Shown in pieces: positions 27,376 through 35,964 of a stretch of DNA of 64,000 bases (the stretch's first letter is position 1; each line of letters starts with the position of its first letter). The position numbers and the translations under genes are program-made. Origin of the DNA: Rhizobium sp. AAP43 (lineage in GTDB: Bacteria > Pseudomonadota > Alphaproteobacteria > Rhizobiales > Rhizobiaceae); contig NZ_LJHS01000022.1 of the NCBI RefSeq assembly GCF_001296045.1, forward strand, positions 62,001-126,000. The letters are read 5' to 3'. Below the pieces are notes generated by a model. It was not told the DNA's origin and ran no database searches. It was given only the letters and a program-made list of their open reading frames with translations.

Positions 27376-28811
27376 AGCCACCAAACGGTCATAGCGAAGC
27401 AACCGGCTTCATGGTCGCGGACCATCTCTTTCATACCCTTGACCCGGATTCGATTGTTGCACTCGTCGGCCTCGGCGCGGATATCGTGCTTCTCGTCGAT
27501 GACAGCGGCACAGTATCGAAGGTGCATTTACCGAACAAGGATCTGGCGGAATACCGGTTGAGCGACATGGTCGGCAAGCAGTTACAGGACTGTGTGACAA
27601 TCGAGTCGGTCGCCAAGATCAACTCCATGCTCAATAAGGGCACCGCCAATCACCCGGCGCGCGGATATCAGGTCAACCATCCGCTGAGCAAAAAGAACGA
27701 CCTTCCGATCATCTATTCCGCCTTTTCCTATAAGGGGTCACCCTTCACCATCGTTGTTGGCCGCGACATGCGCCAGCAGATGATGGATCAGCAGCGCCTT
27801 GTACAAACCCAGATGGAGCTGGAAGCGGACTATCGCGAACTGCAGGAGGCTGAGACCCGCTATCGCACCGCATTTAAGATTGCGACGACAGCCTCTGTGA
27901 TGGTCGATGGCGAAAAGCGAACCGTGCTGGAGGCAAATGCGGCGGCGACAGCGCTTCTGTCGACCAATGGCAACGCGATCGTCGGCAAGCCCTTGCGGGA
28001 AATGTTTCACAAGCAGGACCGAGACCGCCTCGGCGACGGCGTGAGTGAAGCACGCCACAATCCCGACCCCGTTCAGCTGGATGGATTGAAAAGCGCCAAG
28101 AACGAAGAGGTGTCCGCTACAATTCGCGCCTATCGCGAAAACGGCATCACCAATCTCATCCTGACGCTCTGGCCGAGCAGTGCAACTGAAGAAACCCAAA
28201 GGCATCGACCAGAGCCGCAGAAGGGCCGGGCGACGATCGACCTTGCCGATCTGCCAGAAGCCGTGGTTCAGACCGATGCGGACGGCAAGGTGACTGCCGC
28301 CAACACGCTCTTTCTCGACCTCATCCACGCCCCCACACTGAACCAGGTTGTTGGTCGCAACATCGCTACGTGGTTTATCAATGCGGCCATCGATTTGCGC
28401 GTTCTCTACTCACGCCTTTCGGATGAACATGTCGTTCGAGGATTTTCCTCCACCCTGACCGACAATCTTTCTGGCGATCGTGCGGTCCAGATTTCCGCTC
28501 GTCTTTCCCAGGAACAGGCAAGCGTCCAGCTGGTCATCACGCCGCAGACGACAACGGTTGAGCGCTTGACGATCCCCTCGCCGGGCGTTCCCGATCAGGC
28601 GGAAGGCTTTTCCAGTCTCGTCGGCAAGGTTCCGCTGAAGGACCTCATGCGCGAGTCTCTGGACGTCATCGAAAAGATTTGCATCGAGGCGGCTCTCGAC
28701 CAGACCAACAACAATCGCGCCTATGCCGCCGAAATTCTCGGCCTGTCGCGCCAGAGCCTCTATATCAAGCTTCGCCGCCATGGGCTTGAGGACTATCGTC
28801 CAAGAAGCTGA
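27372..28811 (+). CDS. ppsR: Photosynthesis gene repressor PpsR/CrtJ
   Basis: PAS-containing DNA-binding repressor of pigment and antenna genes. The 479-residue protein has an N-terminal PAS region (about 25-130), a Q-linker coiled coil (LVQTQMELEADYRELQEAETRY), two further PAS modules and a C-terminal Fis-type HTH (NNNRAYAAEILGLSRQSLYIKLRRHG). Cys437 sits at the start of the HTH like the redox cysteine of CrtJ; the only other cysteine is Cys74. The start is ATG 27372, overlapping the ppaA stop; a TTG at 27360 is less likely. Targets are the TGT-N12-ACA boxes listed here. Confidence 0.94.
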   Translation: MKPPNGHSEATGFMVADHLFHTLDPDSIVALVGLGADIVLLVDDSGTVSKVHLPNKDLAEYRLSDMVGKQLQDCVTIESVAKINSMLNKGTANHPARGYQVNHPLSKKNDLPIIYSAFSYKGSPFTIVVGRDMRQQMMDQQRLVQTQMELEADYRELQEAETRYRTAFKIATTASVMVDGEKRTVLEANAAATALLSTNGNAIVGKPLREMFHKQDRDRLGDGVSEARHNPDPVQLDGLKSAKNEEVSATIRAYRENGITNLILTLWPSSATEETQRHRPEPQKGRATIDLADLPEAVVQTDADGKVTAANTLFLDLIHAPTLNQVVGRNIATWFINAAIDLRVLYSRLSDEHVVRGFSSTLTDNLSGDRAVQISARLSQEQASVQLVITPQTTTVERLTIPSPGVPDQAEGFSSLVGKVPLKDLMRESLDVIEKICIEAALDQTNNNRAYAAEILGLSRQSLYIKLRRHGLEDYRPRS

Positions 28812-28838
28812 GAGCACACCCTCGCCTGAGCACGGAAC

Positions 28839-28856
28839 TGTCAATTTAAGTTGACA
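28839..28856. promoter_or_regulatory. PpsR box upstream of bchG
   Basis: Perfect TGT-N12-ACA; the interior is itself nearly palindromic (CAATTTAAGTTG). It lies 30 bases before the bchG ATG and 28 after the ppsR stop. Its right half TTGACA (28851-28856) can serve as -35 with a poor -10 (CATAGC, 28872-28877), implying a very short leader for bchG. Confidence 0.8.
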
Positions 28857-28885
28857 CTCACGCGAGCCAGGCATAGCCTTTCTTC

Positions 28886-29809
28886 ATGGCAATGACCCCG
28901 ACCCACCCGCCGCTTCCAGCCTATCCGTCCCCGGCGGCGGTTGTGGCTTTGTTGAAGCCCATCACCTGGTTTCCGCCAATGTGGGCCTATGCTTGCGGCG
29001 CGGTCGCCTCGGGTGCCAGCCTCCAGGACCGGGCGCTTCCAGTACTGATGGGCGTTCTGCTGGCGGGACCGCTTCTGTGTGGCATGAGCCAGGCCGTCAA
29101 TGACTGGTTCGATCGCCATGTGGATGCAATCAACGAGCCGGATCGCGTCATCCCTTCCGGTCGCATGCCGGGTCGCTGGGGTCTCTACATCGCAATAGCC
29201 ATGTCCGCCCTCTCGATGGCGCTTGCCTGGCTGCTCGGCCCGCTGGTGTTCGGCGCCGCCCTCATCGGCCTGGCTCTCGCCTGGGGCTACAGCGCCCCGC
29301 CCTTGCGCTTCAAGCAAAACGGCTGGATCGGCAATGGAGTTGTTGGCTTGAGCTATGAAACACTGCCCTGGATCACCGCCATGGCCGCCGCCTTGGGCTC
29401 AGCGCCGTCCATGCCCGCGGCTTGGGTGGCTGCTCTCTATGGCCTTGGCGCCCACGGCATACTGACGCTCAACGACTTCAAGTCCGTGGCCGGCGACACC
29501 GAGATGGGCGTGCGAACACTGCCTGTTTTACATGGCACCCGGAACGCGGCGCGAATTGCCTGCCTCGTTATGGCGGCAGCGCAGACCGGCGTCATCCTCA
29601 TCCTGTTGTCTGGCGGCCATCGAACCGGGGCAAGTCTGGTAACTCTGTTGCTGTTTGCCCAGATGCTGTGCATGCCGCGATTTCTTGCCGACCCGCAAAA
29701 ACACGCCATTTGGTACTCGGCCGTTGGCGTCGGACTCTATGTCATCGGCATGATGGCCACCGCCATTGCCTTTGGCACCACCGCCGCAACTGCCATCCAG
29801 TTCATTTGA
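28886..29809 (+). CDS. bchG: Bacteriochlorophyll synthase BchG
   Basis: UbiA-family prenyltransferase that esterifies bacteriochlorophyllide a with geranylgeranyl diphosphate in the membrane. The 307-residue protein has about eight spans; the two Asp-rich motifs are NDWFDRHVDAINEP (about 72-85) and NDFKSVAGDTEMGVRTLP. KPITWFPPMWA near the N-terminus is a bacteriochlorophyll synthase signature. The ATG at 28886 has only a weak ribosome site and sits close behind the PpsR box. Confidence 0.94.
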   Translation: MAMTPTHPPLPAYPSPAAVVALLKPITWFPPMWAYACGAVASGASLQDRALPVLMGVLLAGPLLCGMSQAVNDWFDRHVDAINEPDRVIPSGRMPGRWGLYIAIAMSALSMALAWLLGPLVFGAALIGLALAWGYSAPPLRFKQNGWIGNGVVGLSYETLPWITAMAAALGSAPSMPAAWVAALYGLGAHGILTLNDFKSVAGDTEMGVRTLPVLHGTRNAARIACLVMAAAQTGVILILLSGGHRTGASLVTLLLFAQMLCMPRFLADPQKHAIWYSAVGVGLYVIGMMATAIAFGTTAATAIQFI

Positions 29810-29819
29810 GGAACCTGCG

Positions 29820-31235
29820 ATGCACCCATCCTCCCTGCCCCAGAAAATGAAGGATGAAACGGGGCGGGGGACGGACCAAAGGCGTAACCACGAACTTTCA
29901 CAGGGGCTAGGCTGGATATCGATTTTTCGCCTCGGACTTGTTCAGGCCGCACTAGGCGCAATTGTCGTCCTGACGACTTCAACGCTGAACCGGGTCATGA
30001 TCGTCGAACTGGGGCTTGCCGCAGTCATCCCCGGGGCTCTGGTCGGTCTCCACTACGGTGTACAGATCACGCGTCCGATCTGGGGACACAAATCCGACGC
30101 TGGCCAGGATCGCACCACCTGGATCCTGCGGGGCATGGCTTTGCTGGCTGTCTCGGCCACCCTTGCCGCCGCAACGACCTTGCTGTTCGAACGAAGCTTC
30201 ACCCTGGGGCTGGCCGTTGCGGTTTTGGCCTACAGTCTGATCGGCATCGGAATTGGTGCCTGCGGAACGTCCCTGCTCGCCCTGATCGCCGCGCGAACCA
30301 CCCCACAGCGCAAGGCGGCAGCCGCGACCATCACCTGGATCCTGATGATCTTCGGCATTATCGTAAGCTCAGTCCTCGTCGGCAGCACACTCGATCCCTA
30401 CTCGCATCCACGGCTAATTGCGATCACCGCAATCACCGGCGTGCTTTGTTTCTGTATCACGCTGGTCGCCGTTGGCCGCATCGAACACAGATCCCGTCAG
30501 CCGGCGCGCAAGAGTGCTTCGCTGGAGACCAGCAGCTTCCAAGAGAGCTTCTCCGATGTCTGGCATGACCCCGATGCGCGGCTATTTACGCTCTTCATCT
30601 TTATCTCGATGCTGGCCTACGCGACCCAGGATCTCATCCTCGAACCTTTTGCCGGTCTGATGTTCGGCATGTCTCCCGGCGAGACCACCAGCCTGACCGG
30701 AACCCAGCATGCAGGGGTGCTCATTGGCATGCTGCTGGTCGGGATTGCCGGAACCATCCTTGGCAAAACCATGCCGGGCATGCCCAAACTGATCATCGCC
30801 GGTGGATGCTTCGTTTCGGCCCTCGCGCTGGCCGGCCTTGGACTTTCATCACTGCATGCCCCTTCCTGGCCGCTTGAAACCAACGTTTTCGTTCTGGGTG
30901 TGGCCAATGGTGCCTTTGCGGTCGCCGCCATCAGCACGATGATGCTGCTCGCAGGGGCTGGCAAGCGGGCAGATCACGGCATGCGGATGGGAATCTGGGG
31001 TGCTGCACAGGCCATTGCCTTCGGCCTTGGAGGCTTGCTCGGAACGGTGGCACTGGATACGGGACGCAGCTTGTCTCAGGACAACGGAATAGCCTTTTGC
31101 GCCGTGTTTGGTCTGGAGGCGGCACTGTTCCTGGTCGCGACAGGAATGGCGGTCAGGCTGAGGCGGACCGGAACCAGCAAGATATCACAGGACCTACACC
31201 GATCCGCGACGGTTGCGGCCGTCCCCGGTGAGTAA
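29820..31235 (+). CDS. PucC-family MFS protein of the bchG-bchP operon
   Basis: Twelve-span BCD-family transporter of 471 residues, homologous to LhaA/PucC and equivalent in position to the ORF428-type gene between bchG and bchP in Rhodobacter. Motifs: TTSTLNRVMIVELGLAAVIP, WGHKSDAGQDRT, LEPFAGLMFGMSPGETTS. A role in pigment delivery or antenna assembly is inferred; it is sometimes labelled bchP2, orf428 or pucC. The start ATG 29820 has TGAGGA eight bases upstream, 10 bases after bchG. The C-terminal 25 residues are basic and cytoplasmic. Confidence 0.9.
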   Translation: MHPSSLPQKMKDETGRGTDQRRNHELSQGLGWISIFRLGLVQAALGAIVVLTTSTLNRVMIVELGLAAVIPGALVGLHYGVQITRPIWGHKSDAGQDRTTWILRGMALLAVSATLAAATTLLFERSFTLGLAVAVLAYSLIGIGIGACGTSLLALIAARTTPQRKAAAATITWILMIFGIIVSSVLVGSTLDPYSHPRLIAITAITGVLCFCITLVAVGRIEHRSRQPARKSASLETSSFQESFSDVWHDPDARLFTLFIFISMLAYATQDLILEPFAGLMFGMSPGETTSLTGTQHAGVLIGMLLVGIAGTILGKTMPGMPKLIIAGGCFVSALALAGLGLSSLHAPSWPLETNVFVLGVANGAFAVAAISTMMLLAGAGKRADHGMRMGIWGAAQAIAFGLGGLLGTVALDTGRSLSQDNGIAFCAVFGLEAALFLVATGMAVRLRRTGTSKISQDLHRSATVAAVPGE

Positions 31236-31279
31236 CCCAATCAGATGAGCCCCGCCCGGGCCTGGACCAGGAGATCAGG

Positions 31280-32476
31280 ATGTACGAAGTATTCGACGTC
31301 GCCGTGGTCGGAGGAGGCCCCTGCGGGGCCATTGCCGCAATGCATTTGGCAAGGCAGGGCCTGAGCGTCGCGCTGATCGATCCCGAGAATCGCATCAAGC
31401 CCTGTGGCGGGGCGATCCCGTCCCGTTTGCTGACCGATTATGCTATTCCGGAGTCCTTGCTCGTATCCAAGGCAAATGCCGCACGCATCATCGCGCCCTC
31501 GGGGAAGACTGTGGAAATGCGCATCGGCGACATCGGTTATGTCGGGATGGTCGATCGCGCCACTTTCGACCCCTATCTTCGAGCCCGAGCAGAGGCCGCC
31601 GGCGCAAGGCGCATCCGCGCGCGCGCAGAAAGCCTCGAATATCGATCGGATGGCGCCCTGCAAATTAACCTTTCCTCGCCATCCGGCGACCGCACCAGCC
31701 GGATCGCGGCCCGCCAGGTGATCGGTTCCGATGGCGCGAATTCCACTGTTCGCCGCCAAATGTTCCCGGCAGCAAGGAAACCACCCTATGTCTTCGCCTA
31801 TCACGAGATCGTGGAAACGCCGGTTGAACCCGATCCGGCATTATTTCGACCAGACCGCTGTGACGTGATCTATGACGGGCAGATTTCGCCCGATTTCTAT
31901 GGCTGGGTCTTCCCGCATGGGAGGCAGACCAGCATCGGCTGCGGTTCGGCAGTCAAAGGCCACGACCTGCGCAAGGCAACAAGCGAGCTGCGTCGTGCAG
32001 CCGGATTAAATGATGCACGCGTGATACGCCGCGAAGGCGCGCCCCTGCCGCTAAAACCCATGCGCCGGTGGGACGACGGGAGAAGCATTCTGCTCGCCGG
32101 CGACGCCGCAGGCACCGTGGCCCCCTCGTCCGGTGAGGGCATCTACTATGCCATGCTATGTGGCAAACTCAGCGCCGATGCAGTCAGCCTGTCGCTCGCC
32201 ACCAACAAGGCTTCTGCCCTCAAGCAGGCCAGGCGCAGCTTCATGCGCGACCATGGCCGCGTCTTCTTCATCCTCGGCCTCATGCAGACGATCTGGTACC
32301 GCAACGACAGGCTGCGGGAAAGGTTCGTCAGTATGTGCGCCGACCCGGATGTGCAGCGACTGACCTGGCAATCCTATCTCGACAAGAAGCTCGTCAGGAG
32401 CGATCCCTTCGCCCATGCACGTGTCTTCCTCAAAGACACCGCCCAGTTGTTCGCCAATCTGGCAGGTCAGAAATGA
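31280..32476 (+). CDS. bchP: Geranylgeranyl reductase BchP
   Basis: FAD-dependent reductase converting the geranylgeranyl tail of bacteriochlorophyll a to phytyl. The 398-residue protein has VAVVGGGPCGAIAA (dinucleotide site), KPCGGAIPSRLL, and the second FAD motif LLAGDAAGTVAPSSGEGIYYAM. The start has CAGGAG upstream, 44 bases after the MFS gene. Its stop overlaps the ATG of the following small ORF. Confidence 0.95.
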   Translation: MYEVFDVAVVGGGPCGAIAAMHLARQGLSVALIDPENRIKPCGGAIPSRLLTDYAIPESLLVSKANAARIIAPSGKTVEMRIGDIGYVGMVDRATFDPYLRARAEAAGARRIRARAESLEYRSDGALQINLSSPSGDRTSRIAARQVIGSDGANSTVRRQMFPAARKPPYVFAYHEIVETPVEPDPALFRPDRCDVIYDGQISPDFYGWVFPHGRQTSIGCGSAVKGHDLRKATSELRRAAGLNDARVIRREGAPLPLKPMRRWDDGRSILLAGDAAGTVAPSSGEGIYYAMLCGKLSADAVSLSLATNKASALKQARRSFMRDHGRVFFILGLMQTIWYRNDRLRERFVSMCADPDVQRLTWQSYLDKKLVRSDPFAHARVFLKDTAQLFANLAGQK

Positions 32477-33258
32477 CGGCTTGGCTGGACGAACTGTTCT
32501 CGAGCGGAGCGGTCAGCCTTTTGGCCGTGACGGTACTCTGGTCCGTGACATGTGGGCTCTGCTTGGTCGCGGAAAGACCGCGGCAGAGACTCCGCCGCCT
32601 CGCACCCAACGCCTTGTCTGGCAGTTTCCTGCTCGCCGCCCTCGGCCTCGCCCTCCGGCAGGCGGAAACCCATTGGGTGGCCTTGCTGCTTGCCGGATCC
32701 CTGCTTGCCTATCTGGTCGACGTGAAGCGTCGCCTCGCTTCAGACCTTCTGGATATTCAATCGCCAGACGGAATGGTTGAGAGCAGCAGCCGTGCTTACC
32801 CAGGCCAGATAGGGCAGGAAGAGCAGCGCTGCGAGCGTAGAGATTACCATTGCGGTCAGGATGAAACCGACAATCGACAACCACAGGATGGCGATGTCGG
32901 CGAGCGCAATATCCATACGCCTCAACCCGAAGAACAGATAGGACCAGACGGCATTCGCAACGAGCTGAAGGCTCCAGAAGATCATCGCCATCGACCAGCC
33001 GCTCGTCGTCCATACCAGCCACCCGGCATAGCCGATCATCAGATACAGCACCGACCAGACGACGGGAAACGCCCATTTTGGCGGAGTCCAGCTGGGCTTG
33101 CGCAGGGTTTCATACCAGGCGCCCGGCTTGAAGATGGCGCCGGTGGACGCCGCGGCCAGCACGATGACGCCAAATACGATTGCAGACATGATCCAAACCC
33201 TGTGCCGTTTCCGTATAGGTTCATATTGCACGACAACCGCCACGAGGAAAGCGGCTGA
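32473..33258 (+). CDS. Small membrane protein after bchP; frame runs on antisense through tspO
   Basis: The ATG overlaps the bchP stop (ATGA). The first about 88 residues (to about 32740) look like a genuine two- to three-span membrane protein: SSGAVSLLAVTVLWSVTCG, ALSGSFLLAALGLAL, WVALLLAGSLLAYLVDVKRR. I recall small proteins ending in a LAHLLDL-type segment at similar places in other proteobacteria. Here no in-frame stop follows; the frame continues to 33258, exactly antisense to tspO, with a polar, Gln/Glu-rich sequence lacking protein-like character. Either the native stop has been lost or a frameshift lies near 32720-32760. Function unknown. Confidence 0.5.
   Translation: MTAWLDELFSSGAVSLLAVTVLWSVTCGLCLVAERPRQRLRRLAPNALSGSFLLAALGLALRQAETHWVALLLAGSLLAYLVDVKRRLASDLLDIQSPDGMVESSSRAYPGQIGQEEQRCERRDYHCGQDETDNRQPQDGDVGERNIHTPQPEEQIGPDGIRNELKAPEDHRHRPAARRPYQPPGIADHQIQHRPDDGKRPFWRSPAGLAQGFIPGARLEDGAGGRRGQHDDAKYDCRHDPNPVPFPYRFILHDNRHEESG
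32740..33189 (-). CDS. tspO: TspO/MBR-family tryptophan-rich sensory protein
   Basis: Five-span membrane protein binding tetrapyrroles; in Rhodobacter sphaeroides TspO is an outer-membrane negative effector of photosynthesis gene expression. The 149-residue protein from ATG 33189 has STGAIFKPGAWYETLRKPSWTPPKW, the hallmark N-terminal loop, and WSLQLVANAVWSYLFF. A longer frame to 33273 adds 28 residues with no clear support. It is transcribed opposite to bchP and cytochrome c2. Confidence 0.92.
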   Translation of the reverse strand: MSAIVFGVIVLAAASTGAIFKPGAWYETLRKPSWTPPKWAFPVVWSVLYLMIGYAGWLVWTTSGWSMAMIFWSLQLVANAVWSYLFFGLRRMDIALADIAILWLSIVGFILTAMVISTLAALLFLPYLAWVSTAAALNHSVWRLNIQKV

Positions 33259-33366
33259 GGCAGTATGAAGCATGGGATGGGTCGGTCCTGTTTATCCGAT
33301 CCGCGCATCACATAAATTTCAGGAATTGCAGTTGAATCCGATCCGCGATGCCATGGGAGGTTACAC

Positions 33367-33756
33367 ATGTCGAGGATATACGCAGCCGCATTCACAGCCG
33401 TAACACTAGCACTTACCTTACCAGCTGCAGCGCAGGAGGGCGACGCAGCGGCCGGCGCAACCGTGTTCAAGAAGTGCACGGCCTGTCACAATGTCGACAA
33501 CCCCAAGGCCAAGGTGGGGCCATCTCTGCAAGGTGTCATCGGAAGACAGCCAGGCGTCGTGGAAGGCTTTAAGTACTCCAAGGCCATGACCGACTTTGGC
33601 GCCGGCAAGGTCTGGAATGATGAACTGTTGACGACCTACCTCGCCGACCCGCGCGGCGTCGTCAAAGGTACGAAAATGGCCTTTGCCGGCTTGAAGGAGC
33701 CGAAGGATATCGCTGATGTGATCGCTTTCCTCAAGCAGCATACGCCGGCTCCTTGA
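33367..33756 (+). CDS. Class I cytochrome c (cytochrome c2-like)
   Basis: Soluble periplasmic monohaem cytochrome, probable carrier between the bc1 complex and the PufC/reaction centre. The 129-residue protein has a signal peptide (about 1-22, ending PAAAQ), haem site CTACH at 37-41, and methionine ligand in GTKMAFAGL (Met104). Size and the IADVIAFLKQ tail match cytochrome c2/c550. The start has GGGAGG upstream. Promoter elements in the 177-base gap to tspO were not clear. Confidence 0.92.
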   Translation: MSRIYAAAFTAVTLALTLPAAAQEGDAAAGATVFKKCTACHNVDNPKAKVGPSLQGVIGRQPGVVEGFKYSKAMTDFGAGKVWNDELLTTYLADPRGVVKGTKMAFAGLKEPKDIADVIAFLKQHTPAP

Positions 33757-33767
33757 TCATCTCGACG

Positions 33768-33797
33768 TTTCCGTCGGCGAGACTTCGCCGACGGAAA
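33768..33797. terminator. Stem-loop after cytochrome c gene
   Basis: Perfect 13-base stem (33768-33780 with 33785-33797) and 4-base loop, 12 bases after the cytochrome stop and 13 before the dxs PpsR box. It has no T run, so intrinsic termination is uncertain; it may instead protect the 3' end. Confidence 0.55.
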
Positions 33798-33809
33798 TCG
33801 ACGGCCAAG

Positions 33810-33827
33810 TGTAAAAAAAAGTTTACA
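33810..33827. promoter_or_regulatory. PpsR box upstream of dxs
   Basis: Perfect TGT-N12-ACA with an A-rich interior, extended GTGT. The right half TTTACA (33822-33827) with GAATAT (33845-33850) at 17-base spacing is a candidate promoter, so PpsR would cover the -35. It lies 112 bases before the dxs start. Confidence 0.75.
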
Positions 33828-33939
33828 TATCGCAAGTCTTCTCCGAATATGGGTAAGCGACATCGTCTACAGGAATGACCGCAGGATCGCTCGAAGGCGG
33901 TACGGTCTCGGGCGGATGCTTGCGCGGGAGGAGATCGCT

Positions 33940-35844
33940 GTGAGCCTAACTTATGCGAATACCGTCGCCACGCCTTTGCTCGACCGTGTGAAATCACCGC
34001 GCGATCTAAAGCGTCTCCGAGATGACGAACTCATTTGCCTTGCAGACGAGTTGCGCGGCGAGACTGTGCGCGCTGTCTCCAATACCGGCGGCCACCTGGG
34101 ATCGAACCTCGGCGTGATCGAACTCAGTATCGCTATCCATGCAGTCTTTGATACGCCAAACGACACGCTCATCTGGGATGTCGGCCATCAATGTTATCCG
34201 CACAAGATCCTCACGGGTCGACGCAAACAAATGGCAAACCTGCGCAAAAAGAATGGTATCTCCGGCTTCACCAAACGCTCGGAGAGCATATACGACCCGT
34301 TTGGCGCCGCGCATTCCTCCACCTCCATTTCGGCTGGCCTCGGCTTTGCCGTCGGTCGAGGTCTGGCAGGCAAGACCGGCCACGTCGTCTGCGTTATCGG
34401 CGATGGCGCGATGTCCGCAGGCATGGCTTATGAAGCGTTGAACAATGCAGGCGTGCTTGGCCACCGCCTGATCGTCGTTCTCAATGACAACGGCATGTCG
34501 ATCTCGCCGTCAACCGGTGCGTTGTCGCACCATCTGGCAGACATCAAGCAGCCAGCGGATGAGGCAACAGAAGGCCGTAAGACCGCCAATCTCTTCGAGC
34601 ATTTGGGGTTTCGCTACCACGGACCCGTCGATGGTCACAATCTCGGCGCGCTGCTTCCCTTGTTCAGAGAAATATCATCCGCGGGCCGCGGCCCCATTCT
34701 CGTTCATGCCGTCACGCGCAAAGGTGCCGGCTATGAACATGCGGAAAAGTCTGAGGACAAGTATCACGGTGTGTCCCCCTTCGATGTCGCTTCGGGAAAG
34801 CAGGTCAAGCAGCCCGCCAACGCGCCAAGCTATACAAAGGTGTTCGCCAACGCACTGATCGCCGAGGCCGAAGCGGATCCGCGCATTATCGCCATAACGG
34901 CCGCCATGGCGGCGGGCACAGGTGTCGATCTCTTTCAACGCCGCTTCCCTGATAGAAGCTTCGATGTGGGCATTGCGGAACAGCACGCCGTAACGTTTGC
35001 GGCAGGTCTCGCGGCAAGTGGCATGAAGCCCTTCTGCGCCATTTACTCGACCTTCCTGCAGCGCGCTTTCGATCAGATCGTCCACGACGTCGCGCTTCAG
35101 GGGCTTCCGGTCCGCTTCGCCATAGACAGAGCCGGTCTGGTGGGTGCCGATGGACCAACGCATGCCGGGGCCTTCGACGTCGCCTATCTTGCAAATTTGC
35201 CGGGCTTTACCGTGATGGCACCGAGCGACGAAGCGGAACTCGTCCACATGGTGGCGACGGCCGCCGCCCATCAGATCGGTCCGATTGCTTTTCGCTATCC
35301 ACGCGGGGAAGGCCGAGGCGTACCCCTCCCCACCCGCGGAGATATTCTCACGCTCGGCAAGGGACGGATTGTCGAAAGAGGCCATGATATCGCCCTCCTG
35401 TCATTCGGTACACGGCTGCAGGATTGTCTACGGGCGCGCCTGCTGCTGGCGACCCAAGGCATTTCGGCGACGGTGGCCGACGCACGTTTCGCCAAACCGC
35501 TCGATACCGCGCTGATCACCGAACTGGTCGAGCAACATGCTCTGCTCGTAACGGTGGAAGAGGGATCAACAGGCGGCTTTGGGGCACTGACACTGCACCA
35601 CCTCGCGGATCACGGAATGCTGGACGGACGGTGCGGCATTCGGACGCTGACCTTGCCGGACAGCTTCATTGCCCAGGCGAGCCCCGATGACATGTATGAC
35701 GAGGCGCGACTGTCGGCCCGCCACATCGCAGCGCAGGTCCGCAAGGCGCTTCAACTGCGCGCGCCAGGCACCCGCATACTGCCCCGAACAAGAGGCGGCG
35801 TTGCGGAGCAGTCCGCGCGGCTGCATCGAGCAGAAGATCGTTAA
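33940..35844 (+). CDS. dxs: 1-deoxy-D-xylulose-5-phosphate synthase
   Basis: TPP enzyme starting the MEP isoprenoid pathway from pyruvate and glyceraldehyde 3-phosphate. The 634-residue protein is full length. [32 protein letters not shown], the TPP motif [18 protein letters not shown] and the catalytic Glu in [15 protein letters not shown] are all present. GTG 33940 is chosen for GGGAGGAG at 33926-33933; ATG 33916 is alternative. Its location at the PGC edge under a PpsR box points to a photosynthesis-dedicated copy. Confidence 0.95.
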   Translation: MSLTYANTVATPLLDRVKSPRDLKRLRDDELICLADELRGETVRAVSNTGGHLGSNLGVIELSIAIHAVFDTPNDTLIWDVGHQCYPHKILTGRRKQMANLRKKNGISGFTKRSESIYDPFGAAHSSTSISAGLGFAVGRGLAGKTGHVVCVIGDGAMSAGMAYEALNNAGVLGHRLIVVLNDNGMSISPSTGALSHHLADIKQPADEATEGRKTANLFEHLGFRYHGPVDGHNLGALLPLFREISSAGRGPILVHAVTRKGAGYEHAEKSEDKYHGVSPFDVASGKQVKQPANAPSYTKVFANALIAEAEADPRIIAITAAMAAGTGVDLFQRRFPDRSFDVGIAEQHAVTFAAGLAASGMKPFCAIYSTFLQRAFDQIVHDVALQGLPVRFAIDRAGLVGADGPTHAGAFDVAYLANLPGFTVMAPSDEAELVHMVATAAAHQIGPIAFRYPRGEGRGVPLPTRGDILTLGKGRIVERGHDIALLSFGTRLQDCLRARLLLATQGISATVADARFAKPLDTALITELVEQHALLVTVEEGSTGGFGALTLHHLADHGMLDGRCGIRTLTLPDSFIAQASPDDMYDEARLSARHIAAQVRKALQLRAPGTRILPRTRGGVAEQSARLHRAEDR

Positions 35845-35964
35845 CGCCTATTTCGTGCATGATGCCGCGTCTACGACCATTAAGTGTTTTGCGGCTTTTG
35901 TCAGATGCGGTATTGTGCCGCCGTCGGACAGACGACCGCCAAGGCCAAGGATCGGGAGGGTGAC

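Noticed and set aside
32158-33258. A 366-residue protein starting inside bchP
   Set aside because: The part before 32473 is out of frame within bchP; only the segment from 32473 has start signals and membrane character.
33190-33366. Search for a PpsR box between tspO and the cytochrome c gene
   Set aside because: TGT and ACA triplets occur, but none at 12-base spacing.
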